This document shows, one piece after another, positions 36,178 to 44,501 of a stretch of 64,000 bases of DNA (position 1 is the first letter of the stretch; the number at the start of each line of letters is the position of its first letter). The DNA lies in contig NZ_BMGD01000005.1 in assembly GCF_014639875.1 (NCBI RefSeq), forward strand, positions 248,001 to 312,000. The letters run 5' to 3'. Under the pieces are notes generated by a model that saw nothing but the letters and a program-made list of their open reading frames with translations, ran no database searches and had not been told where the DNA came from. The position numbers and the translations under genes were made by a program. Source of the DNA: Blastomonas aquatica. Lineage in GTDB: Bacteria; Pseudomonadota; Alphaproteobacteria; Sphingomonadales; Sphingomonadaceae.

Positions 36178-37050
36178 ATGTTTACCCACAACAAAGCGCT
36201 GCAATACACTGTGCGCGTTTCAGAGCCGAACCCGGTTCTGGCCTCGCTTCTGCTCGAACAGTTCGGTGGACCCGATGGCGAGCTCGCCGCAGCCATGCGT
36301 TACTTTACGCAAGGTCTTGCCGAGGATGATGCCGGCCGCAAGGACATGCTTCTCGACATCGCCACCGAAGAGCTGAGCCATCTTGAGATCATTGGATCGA
36401 TCGTTGCGATGCTCAACAAGGGAGCCAAGGGCCAGCTGGCTGAAGCCGCGCTGGAAGAGGCCGAGCTGTACCGCTCGATCACCGCAGGCGGCAACAGCCA
36501 CACCCAGGCGATCCTGTTCGGCGGCGGCCCGTCGCTGACCAACTCGTCGGGAGTCCCGTTCAGCGGGGCGTATGTCGATTCGCGCGGTGATCCGACCTGC
36601 GATCTGCGGTCGAACATCGCGGCTGAATCGCGCGCCAAGATCGTTTACGAACGGTTGATCGCGGTGACCGATGATCCAGGCATCAAGGACGCGCTCGGCT
36701 TCCTGATGACCCGCGAAATCGCGCATCAGAAGTCGTTCGAGAAGGCGCTTTATACCATCGAGGATAACTTCCCGCCGGGCAAGCATCCGGGTGTTCCCGG
36801 TTTCGATTCGCTCTACGTCAACACCTCGACGGGCGCAGGCGATATCGATGGCCCCTGGAACAGCGGCGAAGAATGGGATCGCATCGATGATGTCGTCGCG
36901 AAGGGCCCACTCGATGGCGGCGATGGTACGGCCAAGGTCAAGCTGACCGACGACCAGATGACGGCCGTGAAAGCGATGGCCGTCCGGACGACCTCCGATC
37001 CCTCCAAGGATCCGTTGACCGGTGCCGATCTGGGTTCGCTGGTGCAGTAA
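36178..37050 (+). CDS. Manganese catalase
   Basis: 290 aa, non-heme di-manganese catalase that breaks H2O2 down to water and oxygen. Metal ligands are in place: Glu35 (GPDGELAAAMRY), Glu65 and His68 (ATEELSHLEI), a Glu in IAAESRAKIVYE and a His in TREIAHQKS. The C-terminal extension (KLTDDQMTAVKAMAVRTTSDPSKDP) is of the kind found in many bacterial members. It is followed at 44 bases by a ZIP metal transporter gene, which could provide Mn, and then by a stress-type dehydrogenase gene. Confidence 0.95.
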   Translation: MFTHNKALQYTVRVSEPNPVLASLLLEQFGGPDGELAAAMRYFTQGLAEDDAGRKDMLLDIATEELSHLEIIGSIVAMLNKGAKGQLAEAALEEAELYRSITAGGNSHTQAILFGGGPSLTNSSGVPFSGAYVDSRGDPTCDLRSNIAAESRAKIVYERLIAVTDDPGIKDALGFLMTREIAHQKSFEKALYTIEDNFPPGKHPGVPGFDSLYVNTSTGAGDIDGPWNSGEEWDRIDDVVAKGPLDGGDGTAKVKLTDDQMTAVKAMAVRTTSDPSKDPLTGADLGSLVQ

Positions 37051-37094
37051 TCTGACGGACAGGCAGATTAACCCCGCTTATCCTGAGGTGATCC

Positions 37095-37886
37095 ATGCTT
37101 GAGCTGGCGGCTATCGGAATAGCCGCCAGCCTGGCAGCCGGATGCATGACCGGACTGGGCGGGGCGCTTGTCGCGTTCGGCGGACAACCGACCGAACGGC
37201 GTCACAACCTGCTGATGGGCTTTGCCGCAGGGGTGATGATCGCGGCGGCGTTCTTTTCGCTGATCATCCCGGGTATCGAACGCGCGCAATTGACGGGCTC
37301 GTCCCGCCCAATGGCCGCAGCGATGGTGATCAGTGCAGTGCTGCTCGGCGCGTTGGCGATGGCGCAGCTGGGACGACTGATCGAGATGGCGGCGCTGGGC
37401 AGGCTGGGCTCGATTGGACGCTCGGTGCAATTGGGCAATGGCGAGCAGCAACGGATCGCGCTGTTCGTGATTGCCGTCACGCTTCACAACATTCCCGAAG
37501 GCACCGCAGTCGGGGTCAGTTTCATGTCGGGGGACCTGCAGCTAGGCTGGGCGACGACGCTGGGTATCGGCATCCAGAACATTCCCGAAGGCATGGCTGT
37601 GGCCGCAGCCCTTTCGACGCTGGGGTGGAGCCGGATGCGGTGCATGTTCGCGGCACTTGCCACCGGGCTGATCGAGCCGGTTGGCGGCTTCATCGGCGTG
37701 GCCATCGTTCAGATCTCGACCGCCATTCTGCCCTGGGCGCTGGGCTTTTCCGCTGGAGCGATGCTGTTTGTCGTGATGGCGGACATCATTCCTCAAGCCA
37801 GCCGCCGGATCGAGCACGGATCTGCCACTCCGGCATTGATGGTGGGCCTCGCCATCATGATGTTTCTTGATGTCTCATTGGGCTGA
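37095..37886 (+). CDS. ZIP-family metal transporter
   Basis: 263 aa with about eight membrane helices. Metal-binding residues are in helix 4, LHNIPEGTAVGVSFM, and helix 5, QNIPEGMAVAAALS (H/Q-N-x-P-E-G). The glutamine in place of His in helix 5 is a known variant and may shift metal choice. ZIP proteins import Zn, Mn or Fe into the cytoplasm. Location between Mn catalase and a stress dehydrogenase suggests Mn import for the catalase, which remains inference. Confidence 0.9.
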   Translation: MLELAAIGIAASLAAGCMTGLGGALVAFGGQPTERRHNLLMGFAAGVMIAAAFFSLIIPGIERAQLTGSSRPMAAAMVISAVLLGALAMAQLGRLIEMAALGRLGSIGRSVQLGNGEQQRIALFVIAVTLHNIPEGTAVGVSFMSGDLQLGWATTLGIGIQNIPEGMAVAAALSTLGWSRMRCMFAALATGLIEPVGGFIGVAIVQISTAILPWALGFSAGAMLFVVMADIIPQASRRIEHGSATPALMVGLAIMMFLDVSLG

Positions 37887-37914
37887 TCCAGCCCGCCAAT
37901 CGAAAGACCAATCC

Positions 37915-38766
37915 ATGACCACCATCATTCCCAAGCTTGAAGAAGCGCAACTCCCCGGGCTCGAGGCGAACCTCGACCGCAAACCCGAATGGCAGCCGCG
38001 GTATCCCGGTTCGGACCGACTGGAAGGCAAGGTCGCGATCGTGACCGGCGGCGACAGCGGTATCGGCCGTGCGGTGGCGGTTCTCTTCGCGCGTGAAGGC
38101 GCCAGCATCGTCATCTCGCATCTTGAGGAGGATGAAGATGCCAGGGACACCGCGCGGATGATTGCAGATGAAGGTGCCAAGGCGGTCACGATCGCGGGCG
38201 ATATCGGCGACCCGGACCATTGCCGCAAGATCGTGGAGCTGGCGATCACCAGCTTCGGGCAACTCGACATCCTGGTCAACAACGCCGGCGAGCAGCATCC
38301 CGACAGCGAGGTGACCGAAATCTCGGACCATCAGCTCAAGCGGACCTTCCAGACCAATGTCTATGGCATGTTCTATCTGGTGCAGCAGGCGCTGCCGCAT
38401 CTGAAGGAAGGCTCGACGATCATCAACTGCACCTCCGTGACGATGTACAAGGGCGCAGACGAGTTGCTGGATTATTCCGCCACCAAAGGCGCGATCACGG
38501 CGTTCACGCGAAGCCTCAGCCAGAATCTGGCCGACAAGGGAATTCGCGTCAACGGTGTTGCACCAGGGCCGATCTGGACCCCGCTCAACCCGTGCGGTGG
38601 TGCCAGCGAGGAAAAGCTGGAGACCTTCGGCGAATCGACCCCGATGGGCCGCCCCGGACAGCCCAATGAGGTTGCGCCGTGCTTCCTGTTTCTGGCGTGC
38701 GATGATGCCAGCTATATGAGTGGGCAGGTGCTGCACCCCAACGGCGGTGTGATCGTCGGCAGCTGA
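37915..38766 (+). CDS. Short-chain dehydrogenase/reductase, stress type
   Basis: 283 aa. The N-terminal extension (LPGLEANLDRKPEWQPRYPG) and then KVAIVTGGDSGIGRAVAVLF (TGxxxGIG NAD(P) motif), VNNAGEQHP, and the catalytic Tyr-Lys in LLDYSATKGAI match the YghA/YhdF group of general-stress SDRs. The C-terminal SYMSGQVLHPNGG is also typical. The substrate is not known; likely an aldehyde or ketone. The 28-base gap from the ZIP gene indicates the same operon. Confidence 0.92.
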   Translation: MTTIIPKLEEAQLPGLEANLDRKPEWQPRYPGSDRLEGKVAIVTGGDSGIGRAVAVLFAREGASIVISHLEEDEDARDTARMIADEGAKAVTIAGDIGDPDHCRKIVELAITSFGQLDILVNNAGEQHPDSEVTEISDHQLKRTFQTNVYGMFYLVQQALPHLKEGSTIINCTSVTMYKGADELLDYSATKGAITAFTRSLSQNLADKGIRVNGVAPGPIWTPLNPCGGASEEKLETFGESTPMGRPGQPNEVAPCFLFLACDDASYMSGQVLHPNGGVIVGS

Positions 38767-38928
38767 TTCGCGCGGCGAATCGCCAAGCGCCGGGTCGACC
38801 AGTATGCAGCGAGCGCGTGTCGATTGGGGTGATGGGACTGATCTAGATTAAGTGCCGGTGGCGAATCCGGGCAAATATGGTCAAGACGAGCGGCCTAGAC
38901 ACTCGGCTCGTCGCGGTATTCACCCTGA

Positions 38929-38944
38929 ATTAAACCAGTTTAAT
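38929..38944. promoter_or_regulatory. Palindrome upstream of the second Crp/Fnr gene
   Basis: Perfect arms ATTAAAC (38929-38935) and GTTTAAT (38938-38944) with a CA centre, 58 bases before the start codon of the Crp-type regulator in a 236-base gap without genes. An operator for that regulator or for another factor is possible. Confidence 0.45.
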
Positions 38945-39002
38945 GATTCAATCTGAACGAAATGACAGGTTGCAGTCGAGGGGATAGAACGAAAGTCTAT
39001 CT

Positions 39003-39635
39003 ATGACTGTATACGCAAGCTTACCCATCGAATGGCCCAACCATAACCGGTATAGCCAGACTGCCATCGAGCCACGCTGTGATTTCATCCAGCAGGGCGA
39101 TACGGTCATGCGGCCGCGTCTTGTCGTGGACGGATGGGGCGCGGGGTACCGGGTCACCTTCGACGGCCGCAGGCAGCTGACGAACCTGTATCTGCCGGGC
39201 GAAATTGTCGGTGTGTGGCGCGACAACCAGCCCAGTTTCTACCATTCGGTGATGTCGGTGACGCGCCTTTCGCTGATCGAGTTTTCGACGTTGCCCGACA
39301 GCGAAATCGTCCAGGCTGAATGCGCGTTGATCGAGCGCCAGCTTGAAAACAGCATATTCCGGCTGGGGTGCCTCAACGCTTATGAGCGCATGGCCCATCT
39401 GTTCCTGGAACTGGGTGAACGGCTTGAAATTCGCAGGCTGGGTTCGCGCGATGCCTATCGCATGCCGCTGACCCAGGAGTTGCTGGCCGATCTGGTCGGC
39501 ATCTCATCGGTCCACGTCAATCGCACGCTGCAGCAGATGCGCGCCGACAAGGTCATCCGGCTGGTCAATGGTGACCTCAGCCTCACCGATCCAAGCGCAC
39601 TCGCTAGCCGGGTGCATTACCAAAGCCTTCACTGA
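39003..39635 (+). CDS. Crp/Fnr-family transcription regulator, short
   Basis: 210 aa, about 30-40 residues shorter than the two other Crp-type proteins here, mostly because the first strands of the beta-roll are reduced. It still has the QQGD turn, NLYLPGEIVGVW and the winged helix MPLTQELLADLVGISSVHVNRTLQQM. No iron-sulfur cysteines. Ligand unknown. It stands alone between the Mn-catalase operon and a terminator, so it could regulate that operon upstream; no direct proof. Confidence 0.85.
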   Translation: MTVYASLPIEWPNHNRYSQTAIEPRCDFIQQGDTVMRPRLVVDGWGAGYRVTFDGRRQLTNLYLPGEIVGVWRDNQPSFYHSVMSVTRLSLIEFSTLPDSEIVQAECALIERQLENSIFRLGCLNAYERMAHLFLELGERLEIRRLGSRDAYRMPLTQELLADLVGISSVHVNRTLQQMRADKVIRLVNGDLSLTDPSALASRVHYQSLH

Positions 39636-39646
39636 TCCGGTGCATT

Positions 39647-39674
39647 CCCCGACTGCGGTTCTCCGCAGTCGGGG
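39647..39674. terminator. Bidirectional terminator hairpin
   Basis: Perfect 12-base stem: CCCCGACTGCGG (39647-39658), loop TTCT, CCGCAGTCGGGG (39663-39674), between the Crp gene (+) and the esterase gene (-). T tracts are weak on both sides. Confidence 0.8.
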
Positions 39675-39683
39675 CAGAGAAGT

Positions 39684-40850
39684 TCAGTCGAGGCGATGCT
39701 GCAAGAAGAACGCGATCATCGCCCGTGATGCATCAGGGCCGCTCGCATCGGTATAGGTGCCGGTATTGTGCCCGCCCGACCAGGCATGGCCCGCGCCATG
39801 GATCGTCCATTGCTCGATCTGCACCACACCATCGGCGCTGCAATTCATCTCACGCGTATAGCTCCGTCCGGCAGCAGTACCGCCGCGCTGGCGCTTAACC
39901 GTCAGCGGCGTACCGATGTGCTCGGCGGCCTTCGCCACGATCTGCGCGCTGTTGATGGCATGGACGGTAGCATCGTTATCGCCATGGAAGGTGATCACGG
40001 GCACGAACCTGGATTCGCGATCGTCTGGCGACGTGCGCGAGTTGCGCGATCCGTTGCGCATTGCCGAAAACGCCGACATCATGTCGCTCGCCGCGCCGCA
40101 CGCCAGGCCCGAGTGCACCCCGATCGCAGTGTAGACATCCGGGTAGGTTGCTCCCAGAATCGCGGCGGCAGCACCGCCGGCCGACAGTCCGGCAACATAG
40201 ACGCGGGTGGCATCGGCGTCGGTATCTGCCAGGATCGCGCGGGTCATCGCAGCAATGAGCGCGGGCTCGCCGCCATCGCGCTGCTGGTCGCCCGGCTTGA
40301 ACCAGTTCCAGCACCGCGCGATATTGGCGGATGCCGGCTGGCTGGGATACGCGACGATCAGGCCAAGCTCATCGGCCAGCGCATTCATCCCGGTGCCGCG
40401 GGCAAAATCGCCCGGGGTCTGCGTGCATCCATGGAGCATGACAACCACCGGCAGACCGGTGGCGCCCTGCGCAGGCAGATACAGCCAGTAATCCAGCGAT
40501 CCCTCAGGCCCCTCGTAGCGAAGTTCGGCAAAGCTGCCCCTGCCAGGGGCCTTGCGGGCCTTGGCCAGCTTGGCGGGCTTGCGGGCGACCGCAGGCTTTT
40601 TGGGCTTAGCGGGCTTCTTGGGTGATTTCGCGGCAGGGTTTCCGGGCGCGGACGGAAGGTACTTCTGCAACGCATCGAGCGCCACCAGACCACCCATGCT
40701 GCGGGCGATCGACCGGCGGGCCATGCCGCCTGCAAAACCACCCGAAAGGTTGTGCGCGAGCGTCTTCTGGACCAGCCGATTGGCCGCGTTCATTCTGCTT
40801 GCGCGCGAAAGCTTCATCGCGCGCGCCATGGCTGGTTTGATCTTCATCAT
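39684..40850 (-). CDS. PHB-depolymerase-family esterase
   Basis: 388 aa from the ATG pair 40847/40850. A basic, helical N-terminus with a Lys/Pro/Ala-rich linker (AAKSPKKPAKPKKPAVARKP, about residues 75-105) precedes an alpha/beta-hydrolase domain: oxyanion region PVVVMLHGCTQTPGDF, nucleophile Ser in VAGLSAGGAAAAILG, Asp in FHGDNDATVHAIN, and His in HGAGHAWSGG. This is the LpqC/PhaZ-type esterase family. No signal peptide is visible and the basic linker could bind nucleic acid or granules. Substrate unknown: short PHB, feruloyl ester or acetylxylan-like esters are all possible. Confidence 0.88.
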   Translation of the reverse strand: MMKIKPAMARAMKLSRASRMNAANRLVQKTLAHNLSGGFAGGMARRSIARSMGGLVALDALQKYLPSAPGNPAAKSPKKPAKPKKPAVARKPAKLAKARKAPGRGSFAELRYEGPEGSLDYWLYLPAQGATGLPVVVMLHGCTQTPGDFARGTGMNALADELGLIVAYPSQPASANIARCWNWFKPGDQQRDGGEPALIAAMTRAILADTDADATRVYVAGLSAGGAAAAILGATYPDVYTAIGVHSGLACGAASDMMSAFSAMRNGSRNSRTSPDDRESRFVPVITFHGDNDATVHAINSAQIVAKAAEHIGTPLTVKRQRGGTAAGRSYTREMNCSADGVVQIEQWTIHGAGHAWSGGHNTGTYTDASGPDASRAMIAFFLQHRLD

Positions 40851-41063
40851 GATGTTCGCATTCGAAAAGGTCCGGACAAATAGGATACCCCCGCCAGAAA
40901 GACGGAGGCATCGATTAAGGATGGGGGGGCGCCGCATGTTTTCCGGTTCTGGTCGCCGGACGCGGCAACTACAGGACGGCTGGCTGAGCGGAAGGTTGCT
41001 CCCTTCGTCGCACAATGCAGGCCGGACCTGTCAATTGGTCATCGGCCGTTTAAACCTGGATCC

Positions 41064-41804
41064 TTACACGGCCAGATGGTCGTCCTGGCCTGGGGTAACC
41101 ATGGCACCGACGCGGTAACCGTGTCCCTCGCTGCCGCTGCCACGCACCAAAGATGCGCCCAGCACATTGCTCAACCTGTCAAGCAGTGCACTGCCCTGGC
41201 TGGCGGAGTAATCTGCCGAATAATCCGCGCCGTCGTCCTCGACGATCAGCGACAGACCGTTATCGCGGTTCTTCAGGCTGACCCGGATGGTGCCACCCGA
41301 TGCATTGGGATAACCGTATTTCAGCGCGTTGATGATCATCTCGCTGGCCATCAGGATCAGCGCGCGGCGCATATCGGGTACCAGCAGGACGTCGTCGGCA
41401 TCGATCGAGACCGCGATATCGCGTGCCGATCCGAAGATTTCGACCAGTCGGACGGCGATCGTGACCAGCAGGGGGACGACCGGTACCATCGCGGTGGTTC
41501 CGCAATCTGTGCCCAGCTCTTCATAGGCACGGGCTAGGCCGCGCGCCTTGGCAACAACCTCGCTGGGCAACCAGCAACGCGAGCGGTGCTCGGCGAGGTT
41601 GGCGAGCGATACAGTCATCTGCGCCATGTTCTTCGCGCGGTGAAGCGCGTCCTGCCGCCACAGCGAGGCATTTTCGATCTGGCCGGCTGAGTCCTTGCGC
41701 GCCATGAGGCGAGCGGGGGCGAACAACTGCAAAATCATCGCCTCGGTGGCGACTCGAGCGGACCGTAGTTCGGCGCACTCAGCAATGTTGGTTGTGTTCA
41801 TCAT
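41064..41804 (-). CDS. HisKA_2-type sensor histidine kinase without sensor domain
   Basis: 246 aa. Phosphoacceptor region LWRQDALHRAKNMAQMTVSL (HRxxN form), then a HATPase_c domain with N-box LILMASEMIINALKYGYPNA and a lid region SLIVEDDGADYS. No PAS, GAF or membrane part is seen, so the input must come by protein contact or from the short N-terminus. HRxxN kinases of this family activate PhyR in sphingomonads (Pak kinases). The small helical protein gene just upstream on the same strand may be its partner. Confidence 0.82.
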   Translation of the reverse strand: MMNTTNIAECAELRSARVATEAMILQLFAPARLMARKDSAGQIENASLWRQDALHRAKNMAQMTVSLANLAEHRSRCWLPSEVVAKARGLARAYEELGTDCGTTAMVPVVPLLVTIAVRLVEIFGSARDIAVSIDADDVLLVPDMRRALILMASEMIINALKYGYPNASGGTIRVSLKNRDNGLSLIVEDDGADYSADYSASQGSALLDRLSNVLGASLVRGSGSEGHGYRVGAMVTPGQDDHLAV

Positions 41805-41896
41805 TGGACAACTCCTGGCCTATTGACTGAAGGTGTAATGACAGATTCTACGATCGGGCATGTTGATCAGAGTTAGTAATTGGCTTTTTATTCTGA

Positions 41897-42178
41897 TTAT
41901 TGTGCGTCCACTGCAAAGGTTGCGGAGATAGCTTGCAGCAGCGCAAGCGATTCCTTCATCCGCCCGTCGGATTCACCGGTGCTTTCAGCAACCTCCCGTT
42001 TCACTTCACAAGTCGTCTTGATGACCGACAACGCAGCATCGATGCTCAATGTGCGGGTTTCGACCAGCGCATGCAGGATACTTTCTGCCAGCAGCAAAGC
42101 GGCCTGCCCGTGTGCATCGGGTTCGATTGCGCCACCGGGCAATGGCACCGAGGCAGCAATGATGGTGTCGTTGGTCAT
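41897..42178 (-). CDS. Small helical protein next to HisKA_2 kinase
   Basis: 93 aa, unrecognised. From GQAALLLAESILHALVETRTL onwards it is predicted to be helical throughout (SIDAALSVIKTTCEVKREVAES, RMKESLALLQAISATFAVD). No signal or membrane segment. It starts at ATG 42178 and is 92 bases upstream of the kinase gene in the same direction. Proteins of this type are common next to two-component genes in sphingomonads, and an adaptor role is only a guess. Confidence 0.65.
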   Translation of the reverse strand: MTNDTIIAASVPLPGGAIEPDAHGQAALLLAESILHALVETRTLSIDAALSVIKTTCEVKREVAESTGESDGRMKESLALLQAISATFAVDAQ

Positions 42179-42349
42179 GTCCGGGCCGATGCAATATCAG
42201 GCGGGGGCGATACCTTGGCTCCCTGCTGCCTGCGCCTGGGTTCGCTTGCCGACAGTATTTCTGCTATGCACCTGATTGGCGTCGGGAAATATAACCGAAG
42301 TTAATGCGACGAGACATGTGGTTCAATACATCGAGGATGGGAGCACGCA

Positions 42350-43072
42350 ATGTCCAACGCCTTCACCGACCGATTGAGCGGCTACGCGCCGCTGAGCGAT
42401 GCCGATGTGGCTTTGCTTGCAGACGCCTGTCGCAATGTCCGTGATGTTCCGGCAGGGCACCATATGATTCGCGAAGGCGACAGCCCCGACCCGGTCTTCG
42501 TCATGCTGGACGGCTGGGCCTGCGGATACAAGATGCTTCCCGATGGTGGCCGTCAGATCCTGGCATTCATGCTGCCGGGCGACTTTTGCGATATCCACAT
42601 CGCGGTGCTGAAGGAAATGGACCATAGCATCGTCACCATCACACCCGCCAAGGTTGCGACGCTGCCGCGCAAGCAGATGGAGGCTTTGGTCGAGGCCAAG
42701 TCGAACATCACCCACGCCTTCTGGTGGTCGCAACTGGTCGATCAGGGCGTGCTGCGCGCCTGGATCGTCAGCATGGGCAGGCGCACCGCGGAGGAGCGAA
42801 TCGCGCACCTGATGTGCGAGCTTTATATCCGCATGCGCAACATCGGGCTTGCCACCCACGACCAGTGCGAACTGCCGCTAACCCAACTGGTGCTGGCCGA
42901 TGCCGTCGGGCTGACCCCGGTGCACGTCAACCGCGTGCTCAAGGGCCTGCGATTAAACAAGGTTATGGAGCTCAGTTCAGGCGCGCTCAAAATCATCGAT
43001 CCGGTCCGGCTTGCCGAAATTGCCGGGTTTGATGGAAATTATCTGCACAGTCGGTTGATAAAAGTAGCATAG
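42350..43072 (+). CDS. Crp/Fnr-family transcription regulator
   Basis: 240 aa, similar in design to the one at 28603-29361: beta-roll (HHMIREGDSPDPVFVMLDGW, ILAFMLPGDFCDI), a conserved segment RRTAEERIAHLMCELYIRM, and the winged helix LTQLVLADAVGLTPVHVNRV. No N-terminal cysteine cluster, so not an Fnr-type oxygen sensor. It precedes a PAS-HWE kinase gene by 54 bases in the same direction, repeating the Crp-then-HWE layout of the other pair. Confidence 0.88.
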   Translation: MSNAFTDRLSGYAPLSDADVALLADACRNVRDVPAGHHMIREGDSPDPVFVMLDGWACGYKMLPDGGRQILAFMLPGDFCDIHIAVLKEMDHSIVTITPAKVATLPRKQMEALVEAKSNITHAFWWSQLVDQGVLRAWIVSMGRRTAEERIAHLMCELYIRMRNIGLATHDQCELPLTQLVLADAVGLTPVHVNRVLKGLRLNKVMELSSGALKIIDPVRLAEIAGFDGNYLHSRLIKVA

Positions 43073-43126
43073 CGTTCACTGCGGCGCAGGATCACGGCCT
43101 GGGCCCGCAACGGGGATAGACAAGCT

Positions 43127-44155
43127 ATGACAAGCAAGAACGGCAAGGCCAAAAAGGCCGCGCCAGGCGACAGATCCGTCTGGAAGCGCAAGAATCTCGT
43201 CCACGCGATCGAGGCTGCCGGGATTACGTTGTGGTCCTGGAACGTCGATACCGATGCGCTCGCGATGGATGACCATGCATACCGGCTTTGGGGCGTCCAG
43301 CCGGGCACCGATGTCTGTTTCGAGGACTTGTCGGCGCATGTCCACCCCGCAGATCGCGATCGGGTGCGCGCGGCGTTTGCTGCCACCCGCGCGATCATCG
43401 GGGCATTCGAGATCGATTTTCGCATCCTGGTGGGCGATGAACTCAAGTGGATTTCGGCACGGGGGCAGGGCGATAATGCCGGGATGGTCGACCGCATCAT
43501 GTTCGGTGTTTTCATCGATGTGACCGGGCGCAAGCAGGCCGAGGAAGGCAATGAGTTGCTTGCGGGTGAAATGAGCCACCGGGTCAAGAACCTGCTGACC
43601 ATCGCCACCGGTCTCACCACCATCACCTCACGTTCTGCGCATTCCAAGGAGCAGATGGCCGAGGAACTGACACTGCGGCTGACCGCGCTGGGCCGTGCGC
43701 ATGATCTGGTGCGCCCGGTGCCAGGGCAGACCCAGGCGGCATCCGCATTGCTGGGGGACCTGCTCTCGGTGCTGCTGGCGCCGTATGATGATCTGGGCGC
43801 GTTCAGCGGGCGGGTGCGGGTCTCTGTGCCGCGGATGAGGGTGGGCGAATCGGCGACCACGGTGCTGGCACTGGTGGTGCACGAATTGGCGACCAATTCG
43901 CTCAAATACGGCGCGCTCTCGGTCGATACGGGCACGCTCGATGTGTCGTGTTCGTCGCACGATGCAGCGGTCACCATCGTATGGACGGAAACCGGCGGGC
44001 CCAAGATACGAAAGCCGGCCGAAGATGCAGGCTATGGGTCAAAGCTGGTCGAACGCAGCGTCTCAGGCCACTTGCAGGGATCGATCGATTATGATTGGGC
44101 GGAAACCGGGCTCTGCGTGGTGATCAAGGTCGATCCGAAAAGGCTCGCGATCTGA
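43127..44155 (+). CDS. PAS-HWE histidine kinase
   Basis: 342 aa, cytoplasmic. PAS_3-type sensor (residues about 28-140: ITLWSWNVDTDALAMDDHAY, HVHPADRDRVRAAF), then phosphoacceptor helix GNELLAGEMSHRVKNLLTIA, the N-box VVHELATNSLKYGALS and a glycine lid GYGSKLVERSV. All catalytic parts are intact, unlike the kinase at 27615. The HRxxN H-box groups it with the Pak kinases that act on PhyR. The basic first 20 residues (KNGKAKKAAPGDRSVWKRK) are probably disordered. Confidence 0.9.
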   Translation: MTSKNGKAKKAAPGDRSVWKRKNLVHAIEAAGITLWSWNVDTDALAMDDHAYRLWGVQPGTDVCFEDLSAHVHPADRDRVRAAFAATRAIIGAFEIDFRILVGDELKWISARGQGDNAGMVDRIMFGVFIDVTGRKQAEEGNELLAGEMSHRVKNLLTIATGLTTITSRSAHSKEQMAEELTLRLTALGRAHDLVRPVPGQTQAASALLGDLLSVLLAPYDDLGAFSGRVRVSVPRMRVGESATTVLALVVHELATNSLKYGALSVDTGTLDVSCSSHDAAVTIVWTETGGPKIRKPAEDAGYGSKLVERSVSGHLQGSIDYDWAETGLCVVIKVDPKRLAI

Positions 44156-44170
44156 TCTGCGACATGAAGC

Positions 44171-44244
44171 TGGAGGCCCGAGCCGGAATCGAACCGGCGT
44201 GCGAGGATTTGCAGTCCTCTACGTAACCACTCCGCCATCGGGCC
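44171..44244 (-). tRNA. tRNA-Cys(GCA)
   Basis: A full cloverleaf on the minus strand, 74 bases with encoded CCA. Acceptor arms GGCCCGA and TCGGGCC, anticodon loop CTGCAAA with GCA, T-arm with GGTTCGATTCC, and the T discriminator base expected for tRNA-Cys. It is antisense to the flanking genes. Confidence 0.97.
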
Positions 44245-44294
44245 ATCCGCGTCGAAGGACGCGGCATTGTGCGGCTTTGGCTAGAAAGTCAAGT

Positions 44295-44308
44295 ATGATG
44301 CGCATCAA
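44295..44308. promoter_or_regulatory. Fnr/FixK-like box
   Basis: ATGATGCGCATCAA differs at one position from the TTGAT-N4-ATCAA consensus, and its core TGATGCGCATCA is a perfect palindrome. It lies in the gap between tRNA-Cys and pcm, near three Crp/Fnr-type regulator genes. Confidence 0.45.
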
Positions 44309-44356
44309 ACGGACGCTGCGCGGGGTCGACAACGGTACCGCCATGATGGCGCAAAA

Positions 44357-44380
44357 GCTGTATTGCCATAATAATACAGC
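44357..44380. promoter_or_regulatory. AT-rich inverted repeat upstream of pcm
   Basis: GCTGTATT (44357-44364) and AATACAGC (44373-44380), perfect arms with loop GCCATAAT. It is 121 bases before the pcm start. Could be an operator or a hairpin in a leader; no more can be said. Confidence 0.4.
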
Positions 44381-44501
44381 CGTGTCATAACTGGCGATGA
44401 CGCGATGTCGATTGCATTTTGCAACCGGTAAGGTATCAAAGCGGTGACATTCGGACCGTTTGGGCTTGCATCGTTGTTCGCATATTCTAGGGCGCTTGGA
44501 C

